Below, piece by piece: positions 11,632 through 18,352 of a stretch of DNA of 31,153 nt. Position 1 is the first letter of the stretch, and every line of letters starts with the position of its first letter. The position numbers were made by a program, and so were the translations under genes. The notes beneath the pieces were generated by a model, which was not told where the DNA came from, searched no databases, and worked only from the letters and a program-made list of their open reading frames with translations. This stretch comes from a virus, in the IMG/VR virus record IMGVR_UViG_3300028025_001763, positions 1-31,153 of that record, one strand, 5' to 3'.

Positions 11632-12108
11632 TTACTTAGCCCAAATAGTTTCGGCTTCGACTGCACCTGGCTTGAAAGGCTTTGGTCCCTTGGCTGGGTC
11701 GAACCAACCAACATAAGCCTTACCTGCTTTTGATACGCCCTTCTTCTTGGCGTATTTACCACGTCCGTCTGGTAGGTCTGGAGCATCTGGATGTCCATAT
11801 GTCCACTCGTTACCATACTTGTCTTTAACAACCTCAATTGATTGAGGTGCAGTTCCAGCAGCCACTGGCTGTGGATTTAACCCTGCATCCTGCAGCATTT
11901 GAATTGCTGCTTCAGCGTTAGGTGTGTAGGCATTGCCAGTTGTTTGAACTGGTCGACCCGATAGAGATGCTTGCAATTGTGCAGCATCGTTCACAGCCTC
12001 AAGGGCTGCCATTAAATTGGCTCTGAATTCAGCAGCGCTATTACCTCGGACGGTAAATAGTTCACTGCCATGCAGTTTGCCAGTAAATGAGAACATAGAT
12101 TCAGTCAT
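11632..12108 (-). CDS. Hypothetical replication-cluster protein (158 aa)
   Basis: The N-terminal MFSFTGKLHGSELFTVRGN (5-23) plus the helix AEFRANLMAALEAVND look like a small alpha/beta unit. A low-complexity A/P/Q linker follows (about 65-90), then a basic C-terminus with YGNEWTYGHPDAPDLPDGRG (98-117) and KAGKAYVGWFDPAKGPKPF. Similar proteins lie beside recombination nucleases in actinophages, and a single-strand DNA-binding role is conceivable, but I see no firm motif. It is between the nuclease and helicase genes. Confidence 0.55.
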   Translation of the reverse strand: MTESMFSFTGKLHGSELFTVRGNSAAEFRANLMAALEAVNDAAQLQASLSGRPVQTTGNAYTPNAEAAIQMLQDAGLNPQPVAAGTAPQSIEVVKDKYGNEWTYGHPDAPDLPDGRGKYAKKKGVSKAGKAYVGWFDPAKGPKPFKPGAVEAETIWAK

Positions 12109-12777
12109 CTACTTTCTCTCCTTTTCTTTCCCTGTTGTTGGTATTTGCAGTGGGAAATCTTTTGAGCCCCATGCGGGACACTTGTCTATATAAGAACACA
12201 TCTTACAGTTTTCTCCAACAAATGTTGGGAACCAACCATTAAGCACACCGTGATTCATTGATGCGAATGCATGCTCATAGTATTCTATACTAAGGTGAGA
12301 TAGGTCAACCAAATCATCAAGCTCGCCTTTGCGAGTCATAAAGAATGCGCCCCACTTGGGGCGGATTCCAAAAATCTTTTCAATACCGCTGGCATATAAG
12401 CCATTCTGAATAACACCAAATGGTGTCCTGGAACCAGTCTTGTAATCAACGATAACCAAGTCTTCCCCTACTTGGTATATCGCATCCACAATAAATCGAA
12501 CAGGTGTGCCTCCGAAATGCACATCTGCTGACCACTCAATTCCAGGACGACCATCTGGCATAGTAGCAATTTTCCAACCAGATTGTTCATACCATTTCTG
12601 GTATGCCTCTACCTGCTTGAGTCCATCGCTCTGCCAAAACGAAAGGTCCTCGCCATCTGGACGAGCAGCGGTCTTGCGACCAGCTGTCTTCCACTCTGAT
12701 GATGGGATTCCCGATTTGTCTTGGACATCCTTTACTTCATCATTAAAAATCTCTAGCCACTTCTCAGTTAAGCTCAT
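12109..12777 (-). CDS. Cas4/RecB-like nuclease, C-terminal part (222 aa)
   Basis: The product has the RecB-type nuclease core: VRFIVDAIYQVGEDLVIVDYKTG with D98, D111 and K113, a QNGLYASGI helix (124-132, motif Q), and a C-terminal CKMCSYIDKC (C191, C194, C200) that supplies three ligands of the Cas4-type 4Fe-4S cluster. The first cluster cysteine and the GxAxH motif are missing; both are in the separate frame at 12975-13169. The two add to about 286 aa, usual for the actinophage enzyme. It probably processes DNA ends in recombination, if the parts assemble. Confidence 0.85.
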   Translation of the reverse strand: MSLTEKWLEIFNDEVKDVQDKSGIPSSEWKTAGRKTAARPDGEDLSFWQSDGLKQVEAYQKWYEQSGWKIATMPDGRPGIEWSADVHFGGTPVRFIVDAIYQVGEDLVIVDYKTGSRTPFGVIQNGLYASGIEKIFGIRPKWGAFFMTRKGELDDLVDLSHLSIEYYEHAFASMNHGVLNGWFPTFVGENCKMCSYIDKCPAWGSKDFPLQIPTTGKEKERK

Positions 12778-12982
12778 CGTCTTCTTCCTCTGGATAGTGT
12801 GGCTTCACATATTCTGGGTGGTCCACTGGTGTAGGAGTAGTCATAGGAGAACCACATGTGCCACAGAAACTATCGGTGAACCACATAACCAATTCATAAT
12901 CCTGAAAGATAGCACGAACTACCTGGATATTGCTACCGCAATTTATGCATTCGTTACTGGGTATACCCCGCTGGTTAATCAT
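12764..12982 (-). CDS. Zinc-ribbon protein between the nuclease halves (72 aa)
   Basis: ECINCGSN and FCGTCGSP give two CxxC knuckles about 25 residues apart, a zinc ribbon, followed by an acidic proline-rich tail ending EEEDDELN. ATG 12982 overlaps the N-terminal nuclease frame by 8 nt (ATGATTAA); an ATG at 13009 would overlap more and has no ribosome site. Its end overlaps the C-terminal nuclease start by 14 nt. It may be a true insert or a partner protein of the nuclease. No function is known. Confidence 0.65.
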   Translation of the reverse strand: MINQRGIPSNECINCGSNIQVVRAIFQDYELVMWFTDSFCGTCGSPMTTPTPVDHPEYVKPHYPEEEDDELN

Positions 12983-13169
12983 TAGCCTGTTGCTGTTTGT
13001 AGAACTCATGATTCAACCACTCAATCATACTGTGGACTGCAGACCCTGCAGCTAGGTATACTGCTGGCTTCTCAGGAATCATGGCTACTTTACTCAGATA
13101 ATATTTCTGAGGGCAGGACTGCCATGTGGTAAGCTGACTGTAAGACCGATGAGGAGGAAGTTGATTCAT
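12975..13169 (-). CDS. Cas4/RecB-like nuclease, N-terminal part (64 aa)
   Basis: HRSYSQLTTWQSCPQKYYL (7-25) and PAVYLAAGSAVHSMIEWL (35-52) match the beginning of PDDEXK_1/Cas4-like nucleases. C19 is the first Fe-S ligand and H46 is in the GxAxH motif. The frame stops at 12975, after which the zinc-ribbon gene and then the rest of the nuclease (12109-12777) follow. It is the first gene of the leftward replication block. ATG 13169 has no clear ribosome site, so leaderless or weak initiation is possible. Three 10-bp repeats lie directly upstream. Confidence 0.8.
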   Translation of the reverse strand: MNQLPPHRSYSQLTTWQSCPQKYYLSKVAMIPEKPAVYLAAGSAVHSMIEWLNHEFYKQQQAND

Positions 13170-13174
13170 GCGCC

Positions 13175-13204
13175 AAGGTTACCAAAGGTTACCAAAGGTT
13201 ACTG
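13175..13204. repeat. Three tandem 10-bp repeats (iteron or operator)
   Basis: AAGGTTACCA, AAGGTTACCA and AAGGTTACTG are head to tail. The 10-bp period places the same face of DNA toward a bound protein at each repeat, and each holds the near-palindrome GGTTACC. They lie 6 nt upstream of the first leftward replication gene, so an operator or a replication iteron is plausible. Confidence 0.7.
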
Positions 13205-13267
13205 GCATAGACACGCCAAACATTATTACCAATAATCTGATAGGGTTGAGGGGTGGTGGGCGGGAAA

Positions 13268-13288
13268 GGCTCGCCCTGAAGGCGAGCC
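13268..13288 (+). promoter_or_regulatory. GC-rich hairpin immediately before a rightward start codon
   Basis: Arms GGCTCGCC (13268-13275) and GGCGAGCC (13281-13288) pair perfectly around loop CTGAA, ending one base before ATG 13290. The only purine-rich ribosome-site candidate (AAGG, 13279-13282) is inside it, so translation may be limited by the structure. Confidence 0.65.
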
Positions 13289-13289
13289 G

Positions 13290-13439
13290 ATGAAAGAGAT
13301 AGAAGAATTTATCAAAAGGATAGAGTCTGCTAAGACTCTCCTAGAGGAAACACATAAGGATTATGAATGGATAGATGGGTTTAATCATGGGCTTGACTGG
13401 GCTATCCGTATATTAAGAAAAGATAAATCTGCTTATTAA
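13290..13439 (+). CDS. Isolated small rightward gene (49 aa)
   Basis: The product begins MKEIEEFIKRIESAK, is helical and charged, has DYEWIDGFNHGLDWAIRIL in the middle and ends KDKSAY. No family is recognised; the FxHGLxxAI pattern recalls small phage proteins of unknown role. It is the only rightward gene right of 5516. It carries a 7-bp in-gene inverted repeat (13322-13339, loop GCTA) like the left-hand rightward block, is preceded by a hairpin and is followed by a terminator. Confidence 0.6.
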   Translation: MKEIEEFIKRIESAKTLLEETHKDYEWIDGFNHGLDWAIRILRKDKSAY

Positions 13440-13445
13440 ATAAAA

Positions 13446-13482
13446 AAAGGAGGGGGAACCATTTCTGATTCCCCCTTCCTTT
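13446..13482. terminator. Second bidirectional terminator
   Basis: The stem GGGGGAA (13452-13458) / TTCCCCC (13469-13475) with a 10-nt loop is flanked by seven A on the left and CCTTTTC on the right. It lies between the rightward 49-aa gene and the end of the leftward virion/lysis block (stop at 13490), so it can end both transcripts. Confidence 0.85.
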
Positions 13483-13489
13483 TCTCGCC

Positions 13490-13708
13490 CTACCATTCTG
13501 GTGGAGCAACTGCGAGCGCATCCAGCGTGGCTATATTGATGCACCCGACTGCTGGGATGGAAAGCCGATGCTGCAAACCCTTAAGCATTTCCGCTAGAGG
13601 AGCATCTAACACGTCACCGCCAGCAACGTTAAGAGCTAGCCGAACCTTCTCAACTAACTCACTTCGTTCACCTGGTGATACCAACGGTATCAATTTGTTT
13701 TGTTCCAT
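13490..13708 (-). CDS. Hypothetical, possibly peptidoglycan-binding-like (72 aa)
   Basis: The C-terminal part LKGLQHRLSIPAVGCINIATLDAL resembles the end of PG-binding-1 repeats (FQ..GL.xDG.xG..TxxAL), and the N-terminal part is a helix. This could be a cell-wall-binding piece working with the tail or endolysin. The match is partial and by eye. It is the last gene of the leftward virion block and overlaps the tail gene by one base. Confidence 0.45.
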   Translation of the reverse strand: MEQNKLIPLVSPGERSELVEKVRLALNVAGGDVLDAPLAEMLKGLQHRLSIPAVGCINIATLDALAVAPPEW

Positions 13709-15615
13709 TACTGGATTGCCTGCTCCGTATCAATAGTCTGTAGTTGGACGGTGACTATTCCACCGAACCCACTAGCAAATGATGGCGGAGATGTTTGTTC
13801 AAACTGGATAGCACGTATAGTGCAGATACGTTCTTCGTCTGATGAGAAGTCTTGGAACAATACTGCTCCACCGTTCTGCTCAATACGTTCAAGATATTTA
13901 ATACGCTCCCACGGATTAGATACACGTGTCACACCATTTGAATCTCGTTCTTCTTCAAAGCAGAGTAATGGGACAGTGATAGTTCTTGACCGTAGTGGTG
14001 CTGGCAATGCACGACATTGCCATTCTTCTAATGTTGGTCCAACCGTTGCAGAGCTTGTGCTTCTTGTAAGAGTCACTGTAATTTCAAAGTGGTCTGCTGG
14101 TTGCAAGGTTGCTGATAGTTGCACGTCAGTAGCTCCAGCTAAAGGAACAGCACCAACACCAGATGAGCGACCTTCTTGGTCTTCAACCGTAAAGTTAATA
14201 GTTCCACCTGTGCCAACTGCACGAATTGCAATAGAAACTGGTTGCTTTTTTTCTGCAGTTCCCCAGCGAATCCATCCAGATTTTAAAAATCCAGTTGTTG
14301 CTAATTCCGTTTCAGATTCTAACCAAGCTCCAGTTGTCGCAGTAATAAACTTACGACCAGTGCTACCAATAAATGCAACACCAGTTGCCGTTCCACCACT
14401 GATAGTGATGTCAGCTGCATAGGCATAGCCATTACCAATCTGTGTGCCTAGGTCAATACGCCATAGCCCAGCAGTGTTGTTTACATTTTTAACCGCGTAA
14501 ATATACGCATTGTTAAATGCAACGTCAGCAATAGGACTTGTAATAATAAGAGGTCCGTATGTAAAGCTAAGACCATCAGTTGATTGGTTACCTACACGAA
14601 GACCAGCTGAAGTAGCAAGCACTACATATTCACTGAGGTATGACCTAATCTGATTAAGTGTTTCACCACGTGGAAGTTCTGCAATAACTATTGGGTCTTG
14701 GATTGCAGCAAGAGGTGATGCTTGGTCAATTCCAAACGAAAGCACACGAGAGATGACACCTTGCGTATACCCAACGACAACAGCTGAGTTAAACTCAGTA
14801 ATAGAATTAACTACCGTAGATGTATTAGCCGTATCCCAACGTTCATGACTAGAGTCAAGCTTTGGTGTTGGTGTTGTATATGCTCTACCAGCTTCATAGA
14901 TACCGACTTCAGTCGTTCCTTCTAAAGCTCCAACGATAATACGTTCTTTAACGTAGGCAATAGATTGAACAGTCCAAGATGATGCTGCATATGTTGGCAA
15001 GTCCCATAACTTGCGGACTGCACCTGCTGTAGTTACATCATAGATACCATTTGTTGCGCCAACAATTGCATAAATTCCATCTGTTGTTAATTTATGTGGA
15101 GCAACTCCAGCTCCAAGTGAAATGCTAGTAGATGTATTAGTTGTTTGGTTATAGAATTTAAGGGAAGAATTCTCAATATAAAAAGTTCCGCCACTAACGG
15201 TTATTGGATTTGAAACCGATGCAGTAGATAGATTCGTTGTGGACTTAAGAAGTTTTAGTTCTCCTTGTGTCCATACATCTATGTTGTTTGATTCATAGAA
15301 TCTATACAAGTCTGATGAGTCTGCATCGTAGTAACGTTCTCCAGCACCGTTGTGCCAGGATGTGGCAGACCGAAGCCACCAGTTTGATAGAGAGTTTTCT
15401 CCAGCTGATGAGCCTTGGTCAATACGTTCCTTCTGGTATGTAGTCGTAATACGACTAATACGGTTCTGGTCTGTAGCACCAGATAACCAAGGAGTATTAC
15501 CTATCGCATAGCTTGCTGCGAAGTCTTCTCTTTTATACTTTACAAGCGCAGTCGGAATCGACTGGCTAAGGATAATAGGAAGGTCGCCAACTATTGCTTT
15601 GTTATTCGTTGCCAC
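13708..15615 (-). CDS. Large beta-rich tail or virion protein (635 aa)
   Basis: The protein is long, Thr/Ser/Gly-rich and beta-strand-rich, without signal peptide or enzyme motif. Its middle (about 170-450) has blade-like repeats such as GIYAIVGATNGIYDVT, ERIIVGALEGTTEVGIYE and YAVKNVNNTAGLWRIDLG, suggesting a beta-propeller. The C-terminal part looks like beta sandwiches (about 480-560). It starts at GTG 15615 after AAGGAG. The position beside fibres and lysis genes suggests a tail nozzle, hub or receptor-contact protein. No named family is recognised. Confidence 0.6.
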   Translation of the reverse strand: MATNNKAIVGDLPIILSQSIPTALVKYKREDFAASYAIGNTPWLSGATDQNRISRITTTYQKERIDQGSSAGENSLSNWWLRSATSWHNGAGERYYDADSSDLYRFYESNNIDVWTQGELKLLKSTTNLSTASVSNPITVSGGTFYIENSSLKFYNQTTNTSTSISLGAGVAPHKLTTDGIYAIVGATNGIYDVTTAGAVRKLWDLPTYAASSWTVQSIAYVKERIIVGALEGTTEVGIYEAGRAYTTPTPKLDSSHERWDTANTSTVVNSITEFNSAVVVGYTQGVISRVLSFGIDQASPLAAIQDPIVIAELPRGETLNQIRSYLSEYVVLATSAGLRVGNQSTDGLSFTYGPLIITSPIADVAFNNAYIYAVKNVNNTAGLWRIDLGTQIGNGYAYAADITISGGTATGVAFIGSTGRKFITATTGAWLESETELATTGFLKSGWIRWGTAEKKQPVSIAIRAVGTGGTINFTVEDQEGRSSGVGAVPLAGATDVQLSATLQPADHFEITVTLTRSTSSATVGPTLEEWQCRALPAPLRSRTITVPLLCFEEERDSNGVTRVSNPWERIKYLERIEQNGGAVLFQDFSSDEERICTIRAIQFEQTSPPSFASGFGGIVTVQLQTIDTEQAIQ

Positions 15616-15629
15616 GATTACTCCTTAAA

Positions 15630-16085
15630 CTATGGACGAGCTACTGCCATTACTAATGAGTATGAGCGTTTGCGCTTATACACACCATCTCCATTTGATT
15701 GGCTACCTGCACCACCGCTAGATGTGTTACCTTCAATACATACAAGGTTCTTTGTAATTGGATTGTTGCCAACAACAATACCTACATGGTCAGCCTGAGC
15801 ATCTCCATCAAACTGAAAGAAAACAATATCGCCAGGCTTTGCCTGACCTACTGGAACAACCTTGTTCTTTTTAACAAACCATTTCATTCCTGCATCGCAT
15901 GATGCAAACCCCTTTGGGTTTTGTGCAGCAATAGACTTGGATAAACCAGCTTGATTAAAGCACCAAGAAACAAACATTGCACACCATGGTTGACCGTTCA
16001 AGCCATACCATTTGCCATACTTTGTTTTATTAACTGGCGTTTCGCAATAGTTAATCTCTGCCTTAGCAATTTGAATTAAGCTCAT
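15630..16085 (-). CDS. CHAP-domain endolysin (151 aa)
   Basis: The CHAP pattern is present: NGQPWCAMFVSWCFNQAG with catalytic C35, GDIVFFQFDGDAQADHVGIV with H100, and CIEGN (116-120) completing the triad. Such enzymes cut peptide bonds or the amide in peptidoglycan at lysis. There is no signal peptide, so export would rely on the holin encoded upstream. No separate wall-binding domain is present, and the gene at 13490 might supply one. It overlaps the upstream 65-aa gene by 4 nt. Confidence 0.9.
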   Translation of the reverse strand: MSLIQIAKAEINYCETPVNKTKYGKWYGLNGQPWCAMFVSWCFNQAGLSKSIAAQNPKGFASCDAGMKWFVKKNKVVPVGQAKPGDIVFFQFDGDAQADHVGIVVGNNPITKNLVCIEGNTSSGGAGSQSNGDGVYKRKRSYSLVMAVARP

Positions 16086-16279
16086 TGCTTACCTGCTATC
16101 ATTGTGAATAGTTCGTCCACTCGTCGTTCTAATCTATCGAGTGAGTCACGCATCGAGCTGCCCGAATTCGGTTTAAGTTCTTGTAGATAGTGCTTGACTA
16201 ACCAACGAACTGAGCCAGCAAAGCTGGCGACTATTGTGGTTACCGCTACTGCGATACCAGCCCATTCGTTGGTAGACAT
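16082..16279 (-). CDS. Small membrane protein of the lysis cassette (65 aa)
   Basis: One transmembrane helix (about 6-27, AGIAVAVTTIVASFAGSV) is followed by a coiled-coil tail (SMRDSLDRLERRVDELFTMI). This layout is common in second holins or antiholins of actinophages. It lies between the holin-like gene and the endolysin, overlapping them by 1 and 4 nt. The function is inferred from position. Confidence 0.65.
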   Translation of the reverse strand: MSTNEWAGIAVAVTTIVASFAGSVRWLVKHYLQELKPNSGSSMRDSLDRLERRVDELFTMIAGKQ

Positions 16280-16476
16280 TACTCTTTAGACCCTATCCCG
16301 AATTCGCCTTCATTCTTATCTGCCCACTTGGCTAGAGGTGCAGCGACTGCACCGATAAGCACCGCATACTGCGGAGCAAGGTCAGTTAGAAGAGCGATAC
16401 CCATTACGATTGCAGAGGCAAGCACTGCACGTAAGTATGATTTGATTGCAGAAATCTGCTTCTTAGATAGTTTCAT
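16279..16476 (-). CDS. Holin-like membrane protein (65 aa)
   Basis: A basic N-terminus (MKLSKKQISAIKSYL) is followed by two hydrophobic segments (about 15-31 and 35-48) and a charged tail (KWADKNEGEFG). The pattern is typical of small phage holins, which form membrane lesions that release endolysin. The gene is immediately upstream of a second small membrane gene and the CHAP endolysin. The assignment rests on topology and context. Confidence 0.7.
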   Translation of the reverse strand: MKLSKKQISAIKSYLRAVLASAIVMGIALLTDLAPQYAVLIGAVAAPLAKWADKNEGEFGIGSKE

Positions 16477-16700
16477 TAGAGAGCAGCAATCTCATCTGCT
16501 GTTAGACCAAGTGCTGCAAGCTTTGCTTCGGCTGATGCCTTAGCTGCAGCCTTAGCTGCATCTGCTGCTTCACGTTCTGCTTGTTCAGCAGCAAACGCTG
16601 CTGTTCTTTCTTCCATTGCCTGGATTTCATCAGCCGTCATTGGACGTTCTGTCGAGATACCAGTTGAGCAATCGACTTCGATTACTGTAGGTGTTGTCAT
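16476..16700 (-). CDS. Ala/Glu-rich helical small protein (74 aa)
   Basis: A short N-terminal beta part (TVIEVDCSTGISTERPMT) is followed by a long A/E/K helix and the terminal motif LGLTADEIAAL. Similar short proteins accompany tail fibre genes and resemble tail-fibre assembly or chaperone proteins, though with low complexity. It lies between the putative receptor-binding array and the lysis genes, overlapping the holin-like gene by one base. The function is inferred from position. Confidence 0.55.
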   Translation of the reverse strand: MTTPTVIEVDCSTGISTERPMTADEIQAMEERTAAFAAEQAEREAADAAKAAAKASAEAKLAALGLTADEIAAL

Positions 16701-16719
16701 TTGTTTCTCCTTTGTCGGT

Positions 16720-17229
16720 TTATCGGCTGATGCCGTATAAAGTCATTGTTGAGCCAATTTGGAATAAGTTTCCGCCCATATCCATTGTTATGGAAGTAAC
16801 AGGGATGTTAATTCTGTCTAAACCAGAAAGCATAAATGTTTGCACTGCTGTTGCATTTGTTTCAGAAACTGAATCAACTATACATTGTTTAAATTTTGTT
16901 GTTCCATAGTCTGAAATATATATAGTGTGAGATGAAAATGTGTTTGCTGTATGTGTAGTATCATTTACATTTCCAAAATTTTGATAAGCTGAATTTCTAG
17001 AACTGCTAACTGACGAACCGTTGCCAACAGCTGTTGTCCAACTTGCAAGAGATGGATAAGTTTGTCCACTAAAGTAAGCACCGATAGAGCCAGAACCAGT
17101 GGAACCAGAAGAACGAACACTTAATACTAAGTATAAATCATTGTATATCTGTGGGATGTTATTAATATTTATATTAGTATTAGTTGAAGTTAATGTTCTA
17201 CTAAATATTGGTTGCATTCCTTTAGGCAT
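16720..17229 (-). CDS. Array member A2: putative receptor-binding protein (169 aa)
   Basis: This is one of six related tandem genes. It starts MPKGMQPIFSRTL like member A1 (18352-18873). Core motifs shared by the array are NINNIPQIYNDLYLVLSVRS (about 19-38), an SDYGTTKFKQ segment, SVTSITMD-like strands, and the ending STMTLYGISR. The fold looks like a single beta sandwich of about 170 residues. No enzyme motif is seen. As small Thr/Ser-rich proteins beside tail fibres, the set probably forms the adhesion tip; this is inference. Confidence 0.65.
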   Translation of the reverse strand: MPKGMQPIFSRTLTSTNTNININNIPQIYNDLYLVLSVRSSGSTGSGSIGAYFSGQTYPSLASWTTAVGNGSSVSSSRNSAYQNFGNVNDTTHTANTFSSHTIYISDYGTTKFKQCIVDSVSETNATAVQTFMLSGLDRINIPVTSITMDMGGNLFQIGSTMTLYGISR

Positions 17230-17230
17230 A

Positions 17231-17770
17231 TTACGCTCCAGTTGATATAGGGTTAGAAGTTATTCCATATAAATCAGCTCTTGAGCCAGCTGTTAGCAAG
17301 ATGTCCGCACCAATGGTTAGTGAAGTAATTGCACCAGTTTGCATAAATAAACTAGAGCCAACGCCTACAACACCGCTTCCGTTTCTATCGTTTCCGTATA
17401 GCATTTTTGCAACTTTGTTTTTAGATGTATTTGTATAATCAAATATATCCATAACTAGAGAACCAAATATATTAGCACTTGCGGTTGCTGTTGGAAAAGC
17501 CCAATATGCAACATAATATCCAATTCCAGAAGATGAAGTAAATGCTTGCGCTGCTGCTGATGAGCCAGTTCCATATAATGCATGTGCTGCATAGTTTGTT
17601 GTTGTAGAATTTCCATTAACGGTTACGTATACATTGGAGCTGCTTCCGCCAGTCCAAGTTGAACGACCGTATACTTTTAATTGTAAATGAGTAAATGTTT
17701 GAGGAATATTTGAAAATGTAATAGCGTTACTTCCGTTAGCAATACCGCTTGCAATATGATGCATTGTCAT
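17231..17770 (-). CDS. Array member B2: putative receptor-binding protein (179 aa)
   Basis: It starts MTMHHIASGIANGSNAI like member B1 (18876-19412, MTMYAINTQTIT). Core motifs are ITFSNIPQTFTHLQLKVYGR (18-37), DIFDYTNTSKNK, LTIGADILLTAG and the ending ADLYGITSN. It is beta-rich with many Ser/Thr/Asn and few charged residues. The stop codon region GGAGCGTAA doubles as ribosome site for the next gene (A2). Confidence 0.65.
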   Translation of the reverse strand: MTMHHIASGIANGSNAITFSNIPQTFTHLQLKVYGRSTWTGGSSSNVYVTVNGNSTTTNYAAHALYGTGSSAAAQAFTSSSGIGYYVAYWAFPTATASANIFGSLVMDIFDYTNTSKNKVAKMLYGNDRNGSGVVGVGSSLFMQTGAITSLTIGADILLTAGSRADLYGITSNPISTGA

Positions 17771-18352
17771 TTAAGCACCTGCCTTAATTCCGTATAGTGT
17801 TGCAGTTCCCACCCAATAAATTGAAGCATTGGCTGTGCTACATGCAATGTCGGTAATTGCATTAGTTGAACTAGTTGTAAACACTTCAACTCCAGTAAAT
17901 CCTGAACTATCAATGTCGGATGCTGTTCTTTGAATAAAAGTTTTTCTGGTTGTTGAATCTGCATAATTCAAAAAATGAACAATCATTGTTGCGGGGATTC
18001 CAGATGATGTTCCAAGAGCTCCAATAAGTGAGGCTCCATAACTCATTGATGTTCCTCTTGTGCTGGTTGTTGAGGTTCCATTACCTATAAGTGTTGTCGC
18101 ACCATATGTTACCCCACTTGGATTATTGTTATTTATAATCCAACCAGCTGCTGCTGTGCTTGTGCTTCTTATGTTTGCAACAATCATTAAATCTTGATAT
18201 CCCTGCGGGATACTGCCAAAACCAAAAGCTGTTGTTGTTCCATTCATATCTGAAACACCAATAGGAACCATTGCACCCTGAGCAGTATCCTGGTCCCAGA
18301 ATCTATTGGACTTTACCCCAGGTTTAGATGTTGAAAATCGTCTAATTGCCAT
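17771..18352 (-). CDS. Array member C2: putative receptor-binding protein (193 aa)
   Basis: It starts MAIRRFSTSKPG and contains RFWDQDTAQGAMVPIG, an N-terminal extension shared with member C1 (19412-20020: MAISRFSSSR, WDQDGVAQGAIEPIA). The common core follows: FGSIPQGYQDLMIVANIRS, HFLNYADSTTRKTF and the end ATLYGIKAGA. The extra N-terminal 45 residues of the C type may bind the fibre shaft. It overlaps the stop of A1 by one base. Confidence 0.65.
   Translation of the reverse strand: MAIRRFSTSKPGVKSNRFWDQDTAQGAMVPIGVSDMNGTTTAFGFGSIPQGYQDLMIVANIRSTSTAAAGWIINNNNPSGVTYGATTLIGNGTSTTSTRGTSMSYGASLIGALGTSSGIPATMIVHFLNYADSTTRKTFIQRTASDIDSSGFTGVEVFTTSSTNAITDIACSTANASIYWVGTATLYGIKAGA

Larger units (their letters stand above)
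13170..13289. promoter_or_regulatory. Divergent control region
   Basis: This 120-nt region separates the leftward replication block from the tiny rightward gene. It contains the three tandem AAGGTTACCA-type repeats (13175-13204), an AT-rich inverted repeat ATTATT/AATAAT with loop ACC (13222-13236), and the GC-rich hairpin 13268-13288 just before the rightward ATG. Promoters in both directions are expected, but I see no convincing -35/-10 pair. Confidence 0.55.

Noticed and set aside
12764-12982. Intein or group I intron within the nuclease gene
   Set aside because: The inserted frame is short, has its own start and stop, carries zinc knuckles and shows no intein splice-junction residues or intron core that I can recognise.
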